From positions 1 to 56,281 of the forward strand of contig JAFZLL010000034.1 of the NCBI GenBank assembly GCA_017551505.1: a stretch of DNA of 56,281 bases. The letters are read 5' to 3'. Every line of letters begins with the position of its first letter. Position 1 is the first letter of the stretch. Below, piece by piece: positions 17,190 through 25,206 of this stretch. The notes beneath the pieces were generated by a model. That model was given only the letters and a program-made list of their open reading frames with translations, had not been told where the DNA came from and did no database searches. The stretch is from Eubacteriaceae bacterium (GTDB lineage: Bacteria > Bacillota > Clostridia > Eubacteriales > Anaerofustaceae). Both the position numbers and the translations under genes were made by a program.

Positions 17190-18260
17190 TTACCACTTTT
17201 TGTCGTAGTATTCCAGCGAATAGTTGAGCAGTTCATCCCTTGCCCACACGGCCCTTTCGGGGGCATTGAACGGAGTGCGCAGGCTGGCGAGGACTCGGCC
17301 GTACTTGCCATATTTGTCAACGAAATCGCGTACTACCTTGCGGACGTCGTTCTCCGTCATCTCCGGCTTGTCGAGACCGTTGACAGCGAAAGCGAAGGAC
17401 ATGCGGTCATTGTATTTTTCGAAGAGCTCATCAGGCGGGTTCAGGTTTTCCTGAGGTGTCCACATATCGATGCCCATATCGATCATCATGGGCACATACT
17501 GTATGTTCTTTCCGCAGGAGTGAAGCTCGATGAATTTGCCCTGTCCTTTTATGAAGTCCATAAGACGTTTGGTGGGCTCGAAGAGGAAGTCACGGAACAT
17601 TTCGTTGGAGAAGAATCCCGATTTCGCGTTGCCCCAGTCATCGTGATAGAGTACGCCGTCTACTCTTCCGTAATTATCAAAGATCCTCTGGCAGCAGTTG
17701 ATCTTGTAATCTGCCATTCTCTCAAAGAAAGCCTTCGTCTCTTCCGGTTCTTCCACGAAAGCGAGCAGAGTATCCACGAACGGGATCATCTCATGCAGCC
17801 TCTCAAAGATCCCTTCCACGCATTCATAGATGTGTGCTCTTTCCGGATCCAAGCGGGAAGCGATCTTCTCACCGTCATATTTCCAGTCGATCTTGTCAAA
17901 CAGCTCGGTATCCGGCCATTTGACCTCCTTGCGCCAGTTCTCGATGGATGAGAATGTGCGGGTCCCGGGTTTGGTGATCATCCCTCCTGCGATCTCCACC
18001 ATTACCCAATAAACGCCCCAATAGTCTAATCCGTCCACCTCGGGTACCGGATGCTCCTCAACCACGTCCGGCCAGATTGTGTTGGATTCCCAGCCGTATG
18101 CGGGCATCCATTTCGGATGGTTCCCCGTAACGGCTCTGGCGTAGTTTTCCATGACCGGTATGGGGCGGTCGGCTTTTTCCAAAGGAGGCTTAGCCTGCTG
18201 GATCATCCATGGGAATGTCCGTTCTTTCTGTTTCCATACGTATTCTTTTGCTTCTGCCAT
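17190..18260 (-). CDS. URO-D-family protein (MtaA/CmuA-like)
   Basis: A 356-residue member of the uroporphyrinogen decarboxylase superfamily. The family includes heme-pathway decarboxylases and the zinc methyltransferases of anaerobic methyl-group metabolism. The zinc-type motif is visible as IELHSCGKN (near residue 245), with HDDWG earlier and LNPPDELFEKYNDRMSFAF after, features seen in the methyltransferase-like branch; the N-terminal RLPGRR-type porphyrin motif of HemE is absent. So it is probably not HemE. No corrinoid protein is beside it. A paralogue lies at 38009-39073. An extended -10 (TGCTATAAT) and a GGGAG site precede it; a terminator follows. Confidence 0.82.
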   Translation of the reverse strand: MAEAKEYVWKQKERTFPWMIQQAKPPLEKADRPIPVMENYARAVTGNHPKWMPAYGWESNTIWPDVVEEHPVPEVDGLDYWGVYWVMVEIAGGMITKPGTRTFSSIENWRKEVKWPDTELFDKIDWKYDGEKIASRLDPERAHIYECVEGIFERLHEMIPFVDTLLAFVEEPEETKAFFERMADYKINCCQRIFDNYGRVDGVLYHDDWGNAKSGFFSNEMFRDFLFEPTKRLMDFIKGQGKFIELHSCGKNIQYVPMMIDMGIDMWTPQENLNPPDELFEKYNDRMSFAFAVNGLDKPEMTENDVRKVVRDFVDKYGKYGRVLASLRTPFNAPERAVWARDELLNYSLEYYDKKW

Positions 18261-18299
18261 TTTATACTCCCTTTGAATTTAATTTCTGATGTCTGATTT

Positions 18300-18308
18300 A
18301 TTATAGCA
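18300..18308 (-). promoter_or_regulatory. Extended -10 promoter of the URO-D gene
   Basis: On the minus strand TGCTATAAT, with TATAAT at 18305-18300, lies 40 nt before the ATG. No clear -35 is seen, as expected for an extended -10 promoter. Confidence 0.6.
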
Positions 18309-18396
18309 CATATAAGCATGCAATTCATTCAGATTAATCAAGTTCAATAAGCAGCAGGCCGTAAAACCGTTGACGCTGCATGAAAATAAATGAAAA

Positions 18397-18418
18397 CGCC
18401 CCGGCTTTCGCCGGGGCG
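18397..18418 (-). terminator. Terminator of the carboxylesterase gene
   Basis: A 9-bp all-GC stem (18397-18405 with 18410-18418), TTTC loop, followed on the minus strand by TTTTCATTTATTTTC. It lies 30 nt after the esterase stop. Confidence 0.88.
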
Positions 18419-18447
18419 CGATACATTTTTTCGTCAGGACTTAACTA

Positions 18448-19980
18448 TCATTTCCTCCACATCTTATCAGCTGCCAGACGGTACATCTCCCTTACGGATG
18501 GGCTCATATCCTTTTCGTCGCCCATGTGAGCGGTATCCTCGAAGACCATGAGGTGGCTGCTGTCATCTGTAAACGGAATCCAGACAGGCATGGCTTTTCC
18601 GTCGGCGTCTTTCCCGTTGGGATCTCCGGTCTTGGCGAAGTTGGTCCAGTAATTGCAGACTAGACGGGCCAGATCATAGTGCTTGCCCTTGAACGGCCTC
18701 CAGCACTTGCCGAGAGTCTCGAAAACGAACCAGAGGTCCGAAGAGTGGAACACTCCGGGATGATCGTCCCCGGGGATTTCGGGATCGAACTGATACAGAT
18801 ATGTTGTGCGTCCGAGATCGGCGGAACGCATGGCGAAGAGCCTTGCGGAGAACGCGCTTCCGTTGACCTTGCAGAGAGCCATCGAACGCTCGAAATCATT
18901 CTTGTCGAATTCTATGATCTTAAGGAACTCATCGGCGTATTCCCCGTAGAGTGAACGGGCGGTCTTTTCGAGACCGGCCATATCCTTGGCATTGATCAGA
19001 TCGAAAAATTCACCGGTCGTGGATCCGCACATCATCGGTATGTCGATGTATTTTCCTTCATTGAGCAAAGCTACGGGTTCCCCGGGAAGGAAGCTGCCGT
19101 CTACTGTAAACTGCCAGCTGCCCATTCTTTTTGCACTGAATTCCGCGCCTTTATCCCGTATGAATTCGGCAGGCATGCTTCTCGCTTCCTCGAGGTTTTT
19201 CGCACCAATGAATTCAAAGAACTTCTTCCCCATCTCTTCGGCCTCTGGAAGCGTGGGATAGTCGTTACCGTGGCCGAAACCGAAGTTCAGCGGGGTGCTG
19301 CTCTGCGAGATGGCGCGTTTGATATGGCCGTCATTGTTCTTCGGTGACACGACCTGGCTCATAACGCTCCTTCCTCCGGCGGATTGTCCGAAGATCGTGA
19401 TATTTTCGGGATCTCCTCCGAAAGCAGCGATATTCCTGTAGACCCACTCGATGCCGGCCTTCTGGTCGTAAAGGCCGAAGTTAGTGCAGTCCTTTCCTCC
19501 GCATTCAGCGGTGATCTCGGGGTGCGCAAGCCAGCCGAAAACGTTGACGCGGTAGTTTACCGATACGAGGACGACGCCCCTCTTGGCTATCCTCTCTCCG
19601 TCGAATTCCATCTCACCGGGGTAGCCTTCCTGCAGGCCGCCGCCGTATATCCATACCATGACCGGCAGCTTTTCGCCGGGATCCTTGGCCGGAGTCCAGA
19701 TATTCAACTGAAGGCAGTCCTCGCTCATCACCCATTCAGGATTGTTGTGCCACTCTTTATCGTAAAAACCTTCCCCGGTCTTTACCGTCTGGTAGGCAGC
19801 AGGGCCGAACTCGAAACAGTCCTTGATACCGTCCCATTTTTCAACAGGCTGAGGCACTCTCCAGCGGTTTTTGCCGGAAGCAGGAGCCGCGAAGGGTATC
19901 CCCTTGAATACGGTGATGAATGTGTCCCCGGCTGTAAGGCCGCGAACAAGACCGGACTCGGTTTTAGCAATGTAGATCAT
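18448..19980 (-). CDS. Carboxylesterase type B
   Basis: A 510-residue alpha/beta hydrolase of the type-B carboxylesterase/acetylcholinesterase family. The oxyanion hole segment VMVWIYGGGLQEG, the nucleophile elbow FGQSAGG (near residue 195), the acidic residue in STTGEFFDL (near 320) and the His in GVFHSSDLWFVF (near 407) are all visible. The EDCLQLNIWTP signature near 87 is characteristic. There is no signal peptide, so it acts in the cytoplasm on carboxylic esters. The 5' region is long: the nearest upstream gene ends at 20293, and a possible structured RNA lies there. AAAGGA site 7 nt before the ATG. Confidence 0.93.
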   Translation of the reverse strand: MIYIAKTESGLVRGLTAGDTFITVFKGIPFAAPASGKNRWRVPQPVEKWDGIKDCFEFGPAAYQTVKTGEGFYDKEWHNNPEWVMSEDCLQLNIWTPAKDPGEKLPVMVWIYGGGLQEGYPGEMEFDGERIAKRGVVLVSVNYRVNVFGWLAHPEITAECGGKDCTNFGLYDQKAGIEWVYRNIAAFGGDPENITIFGQSAGGRSVMSQVVSPKNNDGHIKRAISQSSTPLNFGFGHGNDYPTLPEAEEMGKKFFEFIGAKNLEEARSMPAEFIRDKGAEFSAKRMGSWQFTVDGSFLPGEPVALLNEGKYIDIPMMCGSTTGEFFDLINAKDMAGLEKTARSLYGEYADEFLKIIEFDKNDFERSMALCKVNGSAFSARLFAMRSADLGRTTYLYQFDPEIPGDDHPGVFHSSDLWFVFETLGKCWRPFKGKHYDLARLVCNYWTNFAKTGDPNGKDADGKAMPVWIPFTDDSSHLMVFEDTAHMGDEKDMSPSVREMYRLAADKMWRK

Positions 19981-20094
19981 AGTTTGTTCCTTTCATTCTT
20001 GCAAATGTATTTACGCCGCTTGATTCATGACGTCTATGAATTCAGTTTATTACAAAATCGGTGCTGTACATAGTTTTTGACGAATTCCCGGCAT

Positions 20095-20111
20095 TTTCCT
20101 TTAAAAGGAAA
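20095..20111. promoter_or_regulatory. Perfect inverted repeat upstream of the esterase
   Basis: TTTCCTTT-A-AAAGGAAA is an 8+8 palindrome about 115 bp before the esterase start. It may be an operator, but no -10/-35 pair is clear around it. Confidence 0.35.
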
Positions 20112-20132
20112 TGAAGATGCAATACTCTTATC

Positions 20133-20217
20133 AGTGCCAGACAGGGGTTGTCTTAGGCGGAGTGTTAGATGACACCTTATGCAGCGAGTCATCTGCTTTT
20201 CATCAGGTCCCGGCACT
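20133..20217 (-). ncRNA. Possible three-way-junction structured RNA (class unknown)
   Basis: Three helices close exactly on one another: P1 20133-20138 with 20212-20217 (AGTGCC/GGCACT), P2 20167-20173 with 20188-20194 (7 bp), and P3 20139-20143 with 20149-20153 (5 bp), P3 directly abutting P1. The strand is uncertain because complementary helices form on both. On the minus strand it would be in the 5' leader of the carboxylesterase, just after the terminator of the upstream operon. I could not match it to a known riboswitch. It holds no convincing protein gene. Confidence 0.35.
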
Positions 20218-20249
20218 AAAAAAGACCCGATCTGTCATAAGATCGGGTC
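20218..20249 (-). terminator. Terminator of the rpoZ-to-rsgA operon
   Basis: A 10-bp stem GACCCGATCT (20224-20233) with 20240-20249, 6-nt loop, and six T on the minus strand (20218-20223). It ends the long minus-strand operon. Confidence 0.92.
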
Positions 20250-20292
20250 AGCATAATAAACACCGATTCAATAGAAGACGATTCAAGGTCTC

Positions 20293-20739
20293 CTATCTGT
20301 AGCGCCAGGAAGCCTCATCGAAGTATTCCTTAACTTCATTGCGCACGGAATCAGGCTTTAATATCTCCCCTTTATCTGCGTTGGCGATAGCCCATTTGAT
20401 CACTTCGCCCAGAGAAGTATTCAGGATGACGGCAATCCTGCCTTCCTTCGTTCCAAGGACACGGCAGCCCTGAGGGAAATCTTCCTGAAATCCTTCGGCA
20501 TATTCCGGGATGATCGATAGCAGGAAATCTCCCCTGATAGAGCGGTTTTTATTCTTCGAGGACCTTTTGGCAGACTTTGAAGCTTCCTCTTTATCCTCCG
20601 TGTCTTCCGGAAGGCTTTCCGGCAAGGAAACTGTTTCCGTCAATTCCTCCTGGTCTGTCGGGACCTTTTCCGTGTCTGCAGCCCGGTTCCCGTTCACTTC
20701 AGTCCCGGGTTCGGGCGTCTTATCCTTGTCTTCTGTCAT
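20293..20739 (-). CDS. Acidic protein with a WCX-like C-terminal domain
   Basis: A 148-residue protein. Residues 1-55 are acidic, Glu/Asp/Thr/Pro-rich and likely disordered; 55-68 form a basic patch (KSAKRSSKNKNRSIRG). Residues ~70-148 resemble the WCX extension found after WYL domains in regulators: FLLSIIPEYAEGFQEDFP, then VILNTSLGEVIKWAIANAD and EILKPDSVRNEVKEYF, following the usual pattern of a strand, a Pro, a wing and a Leu-x-Pro-x-x-x-R helix. Neither a helix-turn-helix nor a WYL domain is present. It follows rsgA by 1 nt, in the place where rpe stands in Bacillus and many Clostridia. The domain call rests on pattern memory. Confidence 0.6.
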   Translation of the reverse strand: MTEDKDKTPEPGTEVNGNRAADTEKVPTDQEELTETVSLPESLPEDTEDKEEASKSAKRSSKNKNRSIRGDFLLSIIPEYAEGFQEDFPQGCRVLGTKEGRIAVILNTSLGEVIKWAIANADKGEILKPDSVRNEVKEYFDEASWRYR

Positions 20740-20740
20740 C

Positions 20741-21616
20741 TCAGTATTCCTTCGGCGCTTTTTTCATTTCTTCGTATATCGTCTTGTAGTTCCCGTATCT
20801 GAGAGAGCTTATCTCGCCTGAGGCTACGGCCGCCTTCACCTCGCACCCGGGCTCGTTTATGTGTACGCAGTTCATATAGCGACAATCAGAGTGCTCGTAG
20901 AATTCGGGATAGTATTCCCACAAGGAATCGTATTCAATGTCCTTTAAGGTAAATTCGGAGAAACCCGGAGTGTCAAGTATGAAGGTGTCGGGTTCCAGAG
21001 GGATCAACACGCTTGCCCTGGTGGTATTCTTCCCGCGCCTGGTCTTCCGAGATATCTCACCGGTCTGCTGGATTTCATCCCCGGTGAGCGCGTTTATCAG
21101 CGATGATTTTCCCGCACCTGAAACGCCGCGCAGCAGTGTGGTCTTGCCCTTCAGGAATTCTTTTATCTCTTCTATCCCTTCCCCATCCAGTGAAGCGACG
21201 GTAAATATCTTTTCGCAGGCATCCCGGTAATTGTCCCTGATATAATCCACTTCCCCGGGATCAGCCAGGTCACACTTGGTGATGCATATATCGGAAGGAA
21301 CGTTTTTCAGCACGTTGTCCGCGAGAAGCTTGTCCAGGAGCAGATAATCCGGGTCGGGATCCCTGACTGCGAAAACGATCAGCGAATAATCCACGTTGGC
21401 CGCCGACGGACGGGTTATGTAATTGACGCGTTCGCGTATGGCTGTCACCACACCGTCTCCATGCTCTTCCTCGGAAAAGGTCACCCTGTCGCCCACAGCC
21501 GGTTTTATATCCTTCGTTCGGAAGGAGCCTTTCATGCGGCAGCGGACCTCCTCGCCTGTCTCGGTCATGATGTAGTAGAATCCGCCGATCCCCTTTATGA
21601 TCACACCTTCGCCCAT
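20741..21616 (-). CDS. rsgA: Ribosome small-subunit GTPase RsgA
   Basis: A 291-residue circularly permuted GTPase that checks late 30S maturation. An N-terminal OB fold (1-65) precedes the G domain, in which G4 (TKCD, 113-116) comes before G1 (GVSGAGKSS, 164-172) and G3 (DTPG, 215-218). The zinc-binding tail has C245, C250, H252 and C258. Start overlaps the prkC stop by one base (TAATG), as in a coupled pair. The order prpC-prkC-rsgA is typical of Firmicutes. Confidence 0.97.
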   Translation of the reverse strand: MGEGVIIKGIGGFYYIMTETGEEVRCRMKGSFRTKDIKPAVGDRVTFSEEEHGDGVVTAIRERVNYITRPSAANVDYSLIVFAVRDPDPDYLLLDKLLADNVLKNVPSDICITKCDLADPGEVDYIRDNYRDACEKIFTVASLDGEGIEEIKEFLKGKTTLLRGVSGAGKSSLINALTGDEIQQTGEISRKTRRGKNTTRASVLIPLEPDTFILDTPGFSEFTLKDIEYDSLWEYYPEFYEHSDCRYMNCVHINEPGCEVKAAVASGEISSLRYGNYKTIYEEMKKAPKEY

Positions 21617-23448
21617 TACTGGAAGTTGATCCTTCCGCTTTCCTCGGGTATGTCGTTCTCGTAGATGATGTATTCGTATTCCCCGGGAGATCTGGTCACG
21701 GCAAGTTTTATGTGCTTGCCCGCAGATTCGGGGTTCTCGTCAGAGCTCATATACTCTCTGTTCAAAGGTTTTCCGCCCGGGACGTCGGCTACCAATATCT
21801 CAACGATGACTCCCGATCCTTTTACGTCATACTCGATATATTTTGTGACATAGTTTCCGAGCGATATCACCACGTCTACGCTGGTGTTCTTGTCTGCCTC
21901 GGAATACGCTGAGGGCGTCTGCTTTATGATCGTTCCCTTGGCATATTTGGAGGAAACCTCGTAATCGGTCCCTCCCAGCTTAAGGCCTGCGGCAGAGAGA
22001 AGCTTCTTGGCTTCCTCCAGAGTCTCGCCCAGAAGATTGGGCACTGTGGTCGAATCCTTTCCCAGAGAAACGAACAGAGTTATCTCTGTTCCCTCCTCTA
22101 CCAGGACATCCTTCCCCGGGCTCTGGTCGAATACCTGCCCGTTCTTATATTCAGTATTGTTCTCGTATTTTATCTCGCTGACCGAGAAGCCTGCCTTCTT
22201 CAGTTTAGAGACGGCCTCGGCCTCGTACAGCCCTTTCACGTCCGGCACCCTGACTACCTGAGGGCCGCTGGAGACTATGACACCTACAGAAGTACCTTTC
22301 TTGACTACGCTCCCTGCCTCGGGGGTCTGAGAGATGATCTTCCCTTCTTCGACCTGGCCGCTGGACTTGAACTGGATCACGTAATATGTCAGCTTTGCAT
22401 CCTCGATAGCCGCCTTTGCCTCTTCCTGGGTCATATCCGTCACGGTAGGCACATATACCCTGCTGTTAACTTTGACAGTGTATACAGTCAGCGTGATCAG
22501 GGAGACCGCCAGCAGGACGCAGGACGCGATGATGACCGATTTTTTGAGCCGCTCCCTGTTCTTTTCGGCAATGGCCCTCCTCCTTGAAGAGACCTTGTTC
22601 TTGCCGTAAGTAGGCGCTATCTCCGCATTTATGTCGTTCTTGAGTTTCTTCAGATCGCTCAGCAGATCGTTCGCGTTCTGGTAGCGGTTCTGCGTCTTGC
22701 GCCGTGTAAGGTTCAATACCATCTGAGCGACGCCGTCAGGTATGCGCCGAACGAGGTTTTTAGGCGACGGAACGTCGTTCTGCACATGCATCAGGGCGAC
22801 CGCAACGGGGCTGTCCCCATCATACGGGAGCTTGCCTGTAAGCATCTCATACATCATTATCCCGAGGGAATAAAGGTCGCTCCTCTCATCCAGGAATCCA
22901 CCTCTCGCCTGCTCGGGCGAAACATAGTGTACGCTGCCCAGAGCTTCTTCAGTGGCAGTCAGTGTACTGGACGTGATAGCCGTAGCGATGCCGAAATCAG
23001 CCACCTTCGGCACCCTGTTCGACGTGAGCAGGATGTTCTGAGGCTTTATGTCTCTGTGTATGATGCCGTTCTTATGGGCCTGAGCTATCCCGAGAGTTAC
23101 GGAATAGATGATATCGATGGTCTCATGGGGGGAGAGCTGCCCCTTTTCGGTGATGTATTCCTTGAGCGTGGGGCCGTTGATATATTCCATGACGATATAA
23201 GGCAGCCCGTCATCCTCGCCGACGTCGTATATCCCAACGATATTGTGATGAGCCAGTTTCGCGTCAGCCTTGGCTTCCTTCATGAATTTATTGACGAACT
23301 GCTCGTTGTCGGCATATTCCTCTTTGAGGACCTTGACCGCCACTATCCTCTCCAGACGGATATCCCTGGCCTTATAGACCTTGGCCATTCCGCCCGAGCC
23401 GAGAAGTTCTTCTATCTTGTACTTTCCGTCTATCGTTTTCCCTATCAT
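21616..23448 (-). CDS. prkC: Ser/Thr protein kinase with PASTA repeats (PrkC)
   Basis: A 610-residue transmembrane kinase. The kinase lobe begins with GSGGMAKVY (17-25) and includes VAVK, HRDIKPQN near 134 and ADFGIA; a basic juxtamembrane segment (SSRRRAIAEKNRERLKKS) precedes one membrane span at about 308-330. Outside the cell are three PASTA repeats (about 335-400, 401-468, 470-536) that bind muropeptides, then a further ~75-residue beta-rich domain. It senses the cell wall and phosphorylates division and metabolic targets; PrpC reverses this. Start at 23448 is chosen because the family begins MIGKTIDGKY; an in-frame start at 23502 lies inside prpC. Confidence 0.96.
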   Translation of the reverse strand: MIGKTIDGKYKIEELLGSGGMAKVYKARDIRLERIVAVKVLKEEYADNEQFVNKFMKEAKADAKLAHHNIVGIYDVGEDDGLPYIVMEYINGPTLKEYITEKGQLSPHETIDIIYSVTLGIAQAHKNGIIHRDIKPQNILLTSNRVPKVADFGIATAITSSTLTATEEALGSVHYVSPEQARGGFLDERSDLYSLGIMMYEMLTGKLPYDGDSPVAVALMHVQNDVPSPKNLVRRIPDGVAQMVLNLTRRKTQNRYQNANDLLSDLKKLKNDINAEIAPTYGKNKVSSRRRAIAEKNRERLKKSVIIASCVLLAVSLITLTVYTVKVNSRVYVPTVTDMTQEEAKAAIEDAKLTYYVIQFKSSGQVEEGKIISQTPEAGSVVKKGTSVGVIVSSGPQVVRVPDVKGLYEAEAVSKLKKAGFSVSEIKYENNTEYKNGQVFDQSPGKDVLVEEGTEITLFVSLGKDSTTVPNLLGETLEEAKKLLSAAGLKLGGTDYEVSSKYAKGTIIKQTPSAYSEADKNTSVDVVISLGNYVTKYIEYDVKGSGVIVEILVADVPGGKPLNREYMSSDENPESAGKHIKLAVTRSPGEYEYIIYENDIPEESGRINFQ

Positions 23449-23452
23449 ATCC

Positions 23453-24178
23453 TTAAGCCTCAAAAAGGATGACCGAGATATTGTCTCCGCCTCCGGCGGC
23501 ATTCGCCGCGTTCACCAGGGAAGCAGCTGCGGCTTTGATATCCGCAGACTCTGTGATCAGCCTCTCCATATCCTCATCGTGCACATAATCACAAAGCCCG
23601 TCGCTGCACAGAAGGATGATATCCCCTTCCCGGATATCCTCCTCGTATATATCCATGTCGTATTCGTTCTCGGTGCCGAGTGCGGAGAGAATGACATGGC
23701 GGCTGGGATGGTCCTTGGCCTGTTCGTTTGTGATCTGTTTGGTGTCGACCATGAACTGCACGAGGCTCTGGTCTTTTGTCACCTGCCTGAAGCCGTTTCT
23801 GCCGAGTATATAGCCCCTGCTGTCACCTACCTGATAGAAAACAGCTTTTCTGCCGTCAGTCACGCACAGCGTCAGAGTAGTGCCCATTCCCTCGCAGCTC
23901 TCGTCTTCACGGGATTTGGCCAGTATCGCATCGTTGATCAGCTTTATCTCGCCGGTGATCTTTTCCTTGTTGGACAGTATGTCGGACTTGTCGCAGTTTT
24001 CGAAAAACAGGGTCAGCGCTCTGGCCGCGATCCCGCTGGCGACATCGCCGGCCTTGTGCCCGCCCATGCCGTCAGCCACCGCCAGGAAATAATCCTCCTT
24101 GCTGTCGCGAAGATTGATGATGCTGTCCTGGTTGGTTTCACGCACCAGCCCCACGTTAGTCAAAGATACGCTCTTCAT
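23453..24178 (-). CDS. prpC: PP2C-type Ser/Thr phosphatase (PrpC/Stp)
   Basis: A 241-residue PPM phosphatase that opposes PrkC. Metal-binding motifs are VRETNQDS near 10-17, VADGMGGHKAGD near 34-45, LLCSDGLCDYV near 188 and GGGDNISVILFE near the C-terminus, supplying the aspartates for two or three Mg/Mn ions. Normal length, cytoplasmic. Its ATG overlaps the rlmN stop by 4 nt and its stop lies 4 nt before prkC, so the pair is translated together. Confidence 0.96.
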   Translation of the reverse strand: MKSVSLTNVGLVRETNQDSIINLRDSKEDYFLAVADGMGGHKAGDVASGIAARALTLFFENCDKSDILSNKEKITGEIKLINDAILAKSREDESCEGMGTTLTLCVTDGRKAVFYQVGDSRGYILGRNGFRQVTKDQSLVQFMVDTKQITNEQAKDHPSRHVILSALGTENEYDMDIYEEDIREGDIILLCSDGLCDYVHDEDMERLITESADIKAAAASLVNAANAAGGGDNISVILFEA

Positions 24179-25206
24179 TTCTTCTCCGGAAAAGCTTCAT
24201 AGGAGCTTTTCAGCTGGCCGCAGGCCGCCGCGACGGAACTGCCCAGCTTTCTTCTTATTGTATAATTAATCCCGAGTCTTTTCAACTTTTTTGCGAACTC
24301 CCCCGCGGCGTTGGCCCTGTTGGCGCCTCTGTACCCTTCGGTGGGATTGTAATCGATGATGTTCACTTCGCAGTCGCTTCCCTTGATGAGATCTGCGAGA
24401 GCGCCGGCGCATTCCATTGAATCGTTTACTCCGTCGATCACAGAATACTCCAGCGTTATCAGCCTTCCTGATACCCTGCGGTACACCATGCACGCTTCAT
24501 AGGCTTCGCTGAGCGGAAACTTCTCCTCGGAAGGCATGATGGTCTTCCTGATCTCAGGGACGGCGCAGTGGAGGGAAAGTGAAAGATTCACTCCGAGGCC
24601 GTCCTCCGTCATCCTTTTGATCCCCGGTGTGACCCCGCATGTGGAAAGGGTGATACGCCTCACTCCTATACCCAGCGTATCCTCCCTCGTTATGAATTCG
24701 ATGAATTCCTTCACGTTCCCGTAATTGAGCAGCGGTTCGCCGCTGCCCATGAGGACTACGGAATGCACGGGCATCCCCATGTTCCTGGAAACGATATATG
24801 CCTGGGAGATGATCTCCGGGGAAGTGAGGCTGCGGATCAGCCCGTTCCTCCCGGATTCGCAGAAGGCGCATCTCATAGGGCAGCCTGCCTGCGTGGAAAC
24901 ACATACTGACAGCTTTCCGTCATATACCATCCCGACGCATTCTATCAGGACAGAGTCCTGTGTTCTGAGAAGGAATTTCCGGGTATCCGTCTTTTCCTCC
25001 GTCAAAACGCTTTTTTCGTCCAGGGCGAAGGTAGTGTAGAGTGCCTTCAGCTTTTCCCTTAGCTTCAGGGAAAGTTCGCTCATTTCGTCAATGAGCCGGC
25101 CTGCGTTCACGCTCTTCTCTATCTGGCGGGCCCTGTAAGGTGCTTCGCCAAAGGAAGAAACGATAGCGTCATATTCTTCTTTTGTTTTGCCGATAAGCGG
25201 TTCCAT
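24175..25206 (-). CDS. rlmN: 23S rRNA (adenine-2503-C2)-methyltransferase RlmN
   Basis: A 343-residue radical SAM methylase for A2503 of 23S rRNA and A37 of some tRNAs. The cluster motif is in STQAGCPMRCAFCESG near residue 105-120 (C-x3-C-x2-C). The Glu loop reads MGSGEPLLNY, and the second catalytic Cys is in VAAACGQL near the C-terminus, in place for the methyl-carrying residue. The N-terminal HhH-like segment (YDAIVSSFGEAPYRARQI) contacts RNA. I start it at the ATG at 25206, sharing one base with the rsmB stop (TGATG) and with GAGGAG upstream; an in-frame TTG at 25209 is possible. Oxygen-sensitive. Confidence 0.95.
   Translation of the reverse strand: MEPLIGKTKEEYDAIVSSFGEAPYRARQIEKSVNAGRLIDEMSELSLKLREKLKALYTTFALDEKSVLTEEKTDTRKFLLRTQDSVLIECVGMVYDGKLSVCVSTQAGCPMRCAFCESGRNGLIRSLTSPEIISQAYIVSRNMGMPVHSVVLMGSGEPLLNYGNVKEFIEFITREDTLGIGVRRITLSTCGVTPGIKRMTEDGLGVNLSLSLHCAVPEIRKTIMPSEEKFPLSEAYEACMVYRRVSGRLITLEYSVIDGVNDSMECAGALADLIKGSDCEVNIIDYNPTEGYRGANRANAAGEFAKKLKRLGINYTIRRKLGSSVAAACGQLKSSYEAFPEKK

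Noticed and set aside
18448-19980. Carboxylesterase as a secreted enzyme
   Set aside because: The N-terminus (MIYIAKTESGLVRG) has no signal peptide.
20034-20216. 60-residue minus frame across the structured region
   Set aside because: It overlaps the three-way junction, has no SD site, and its composition resembles nothing known; the helices explain the region better.
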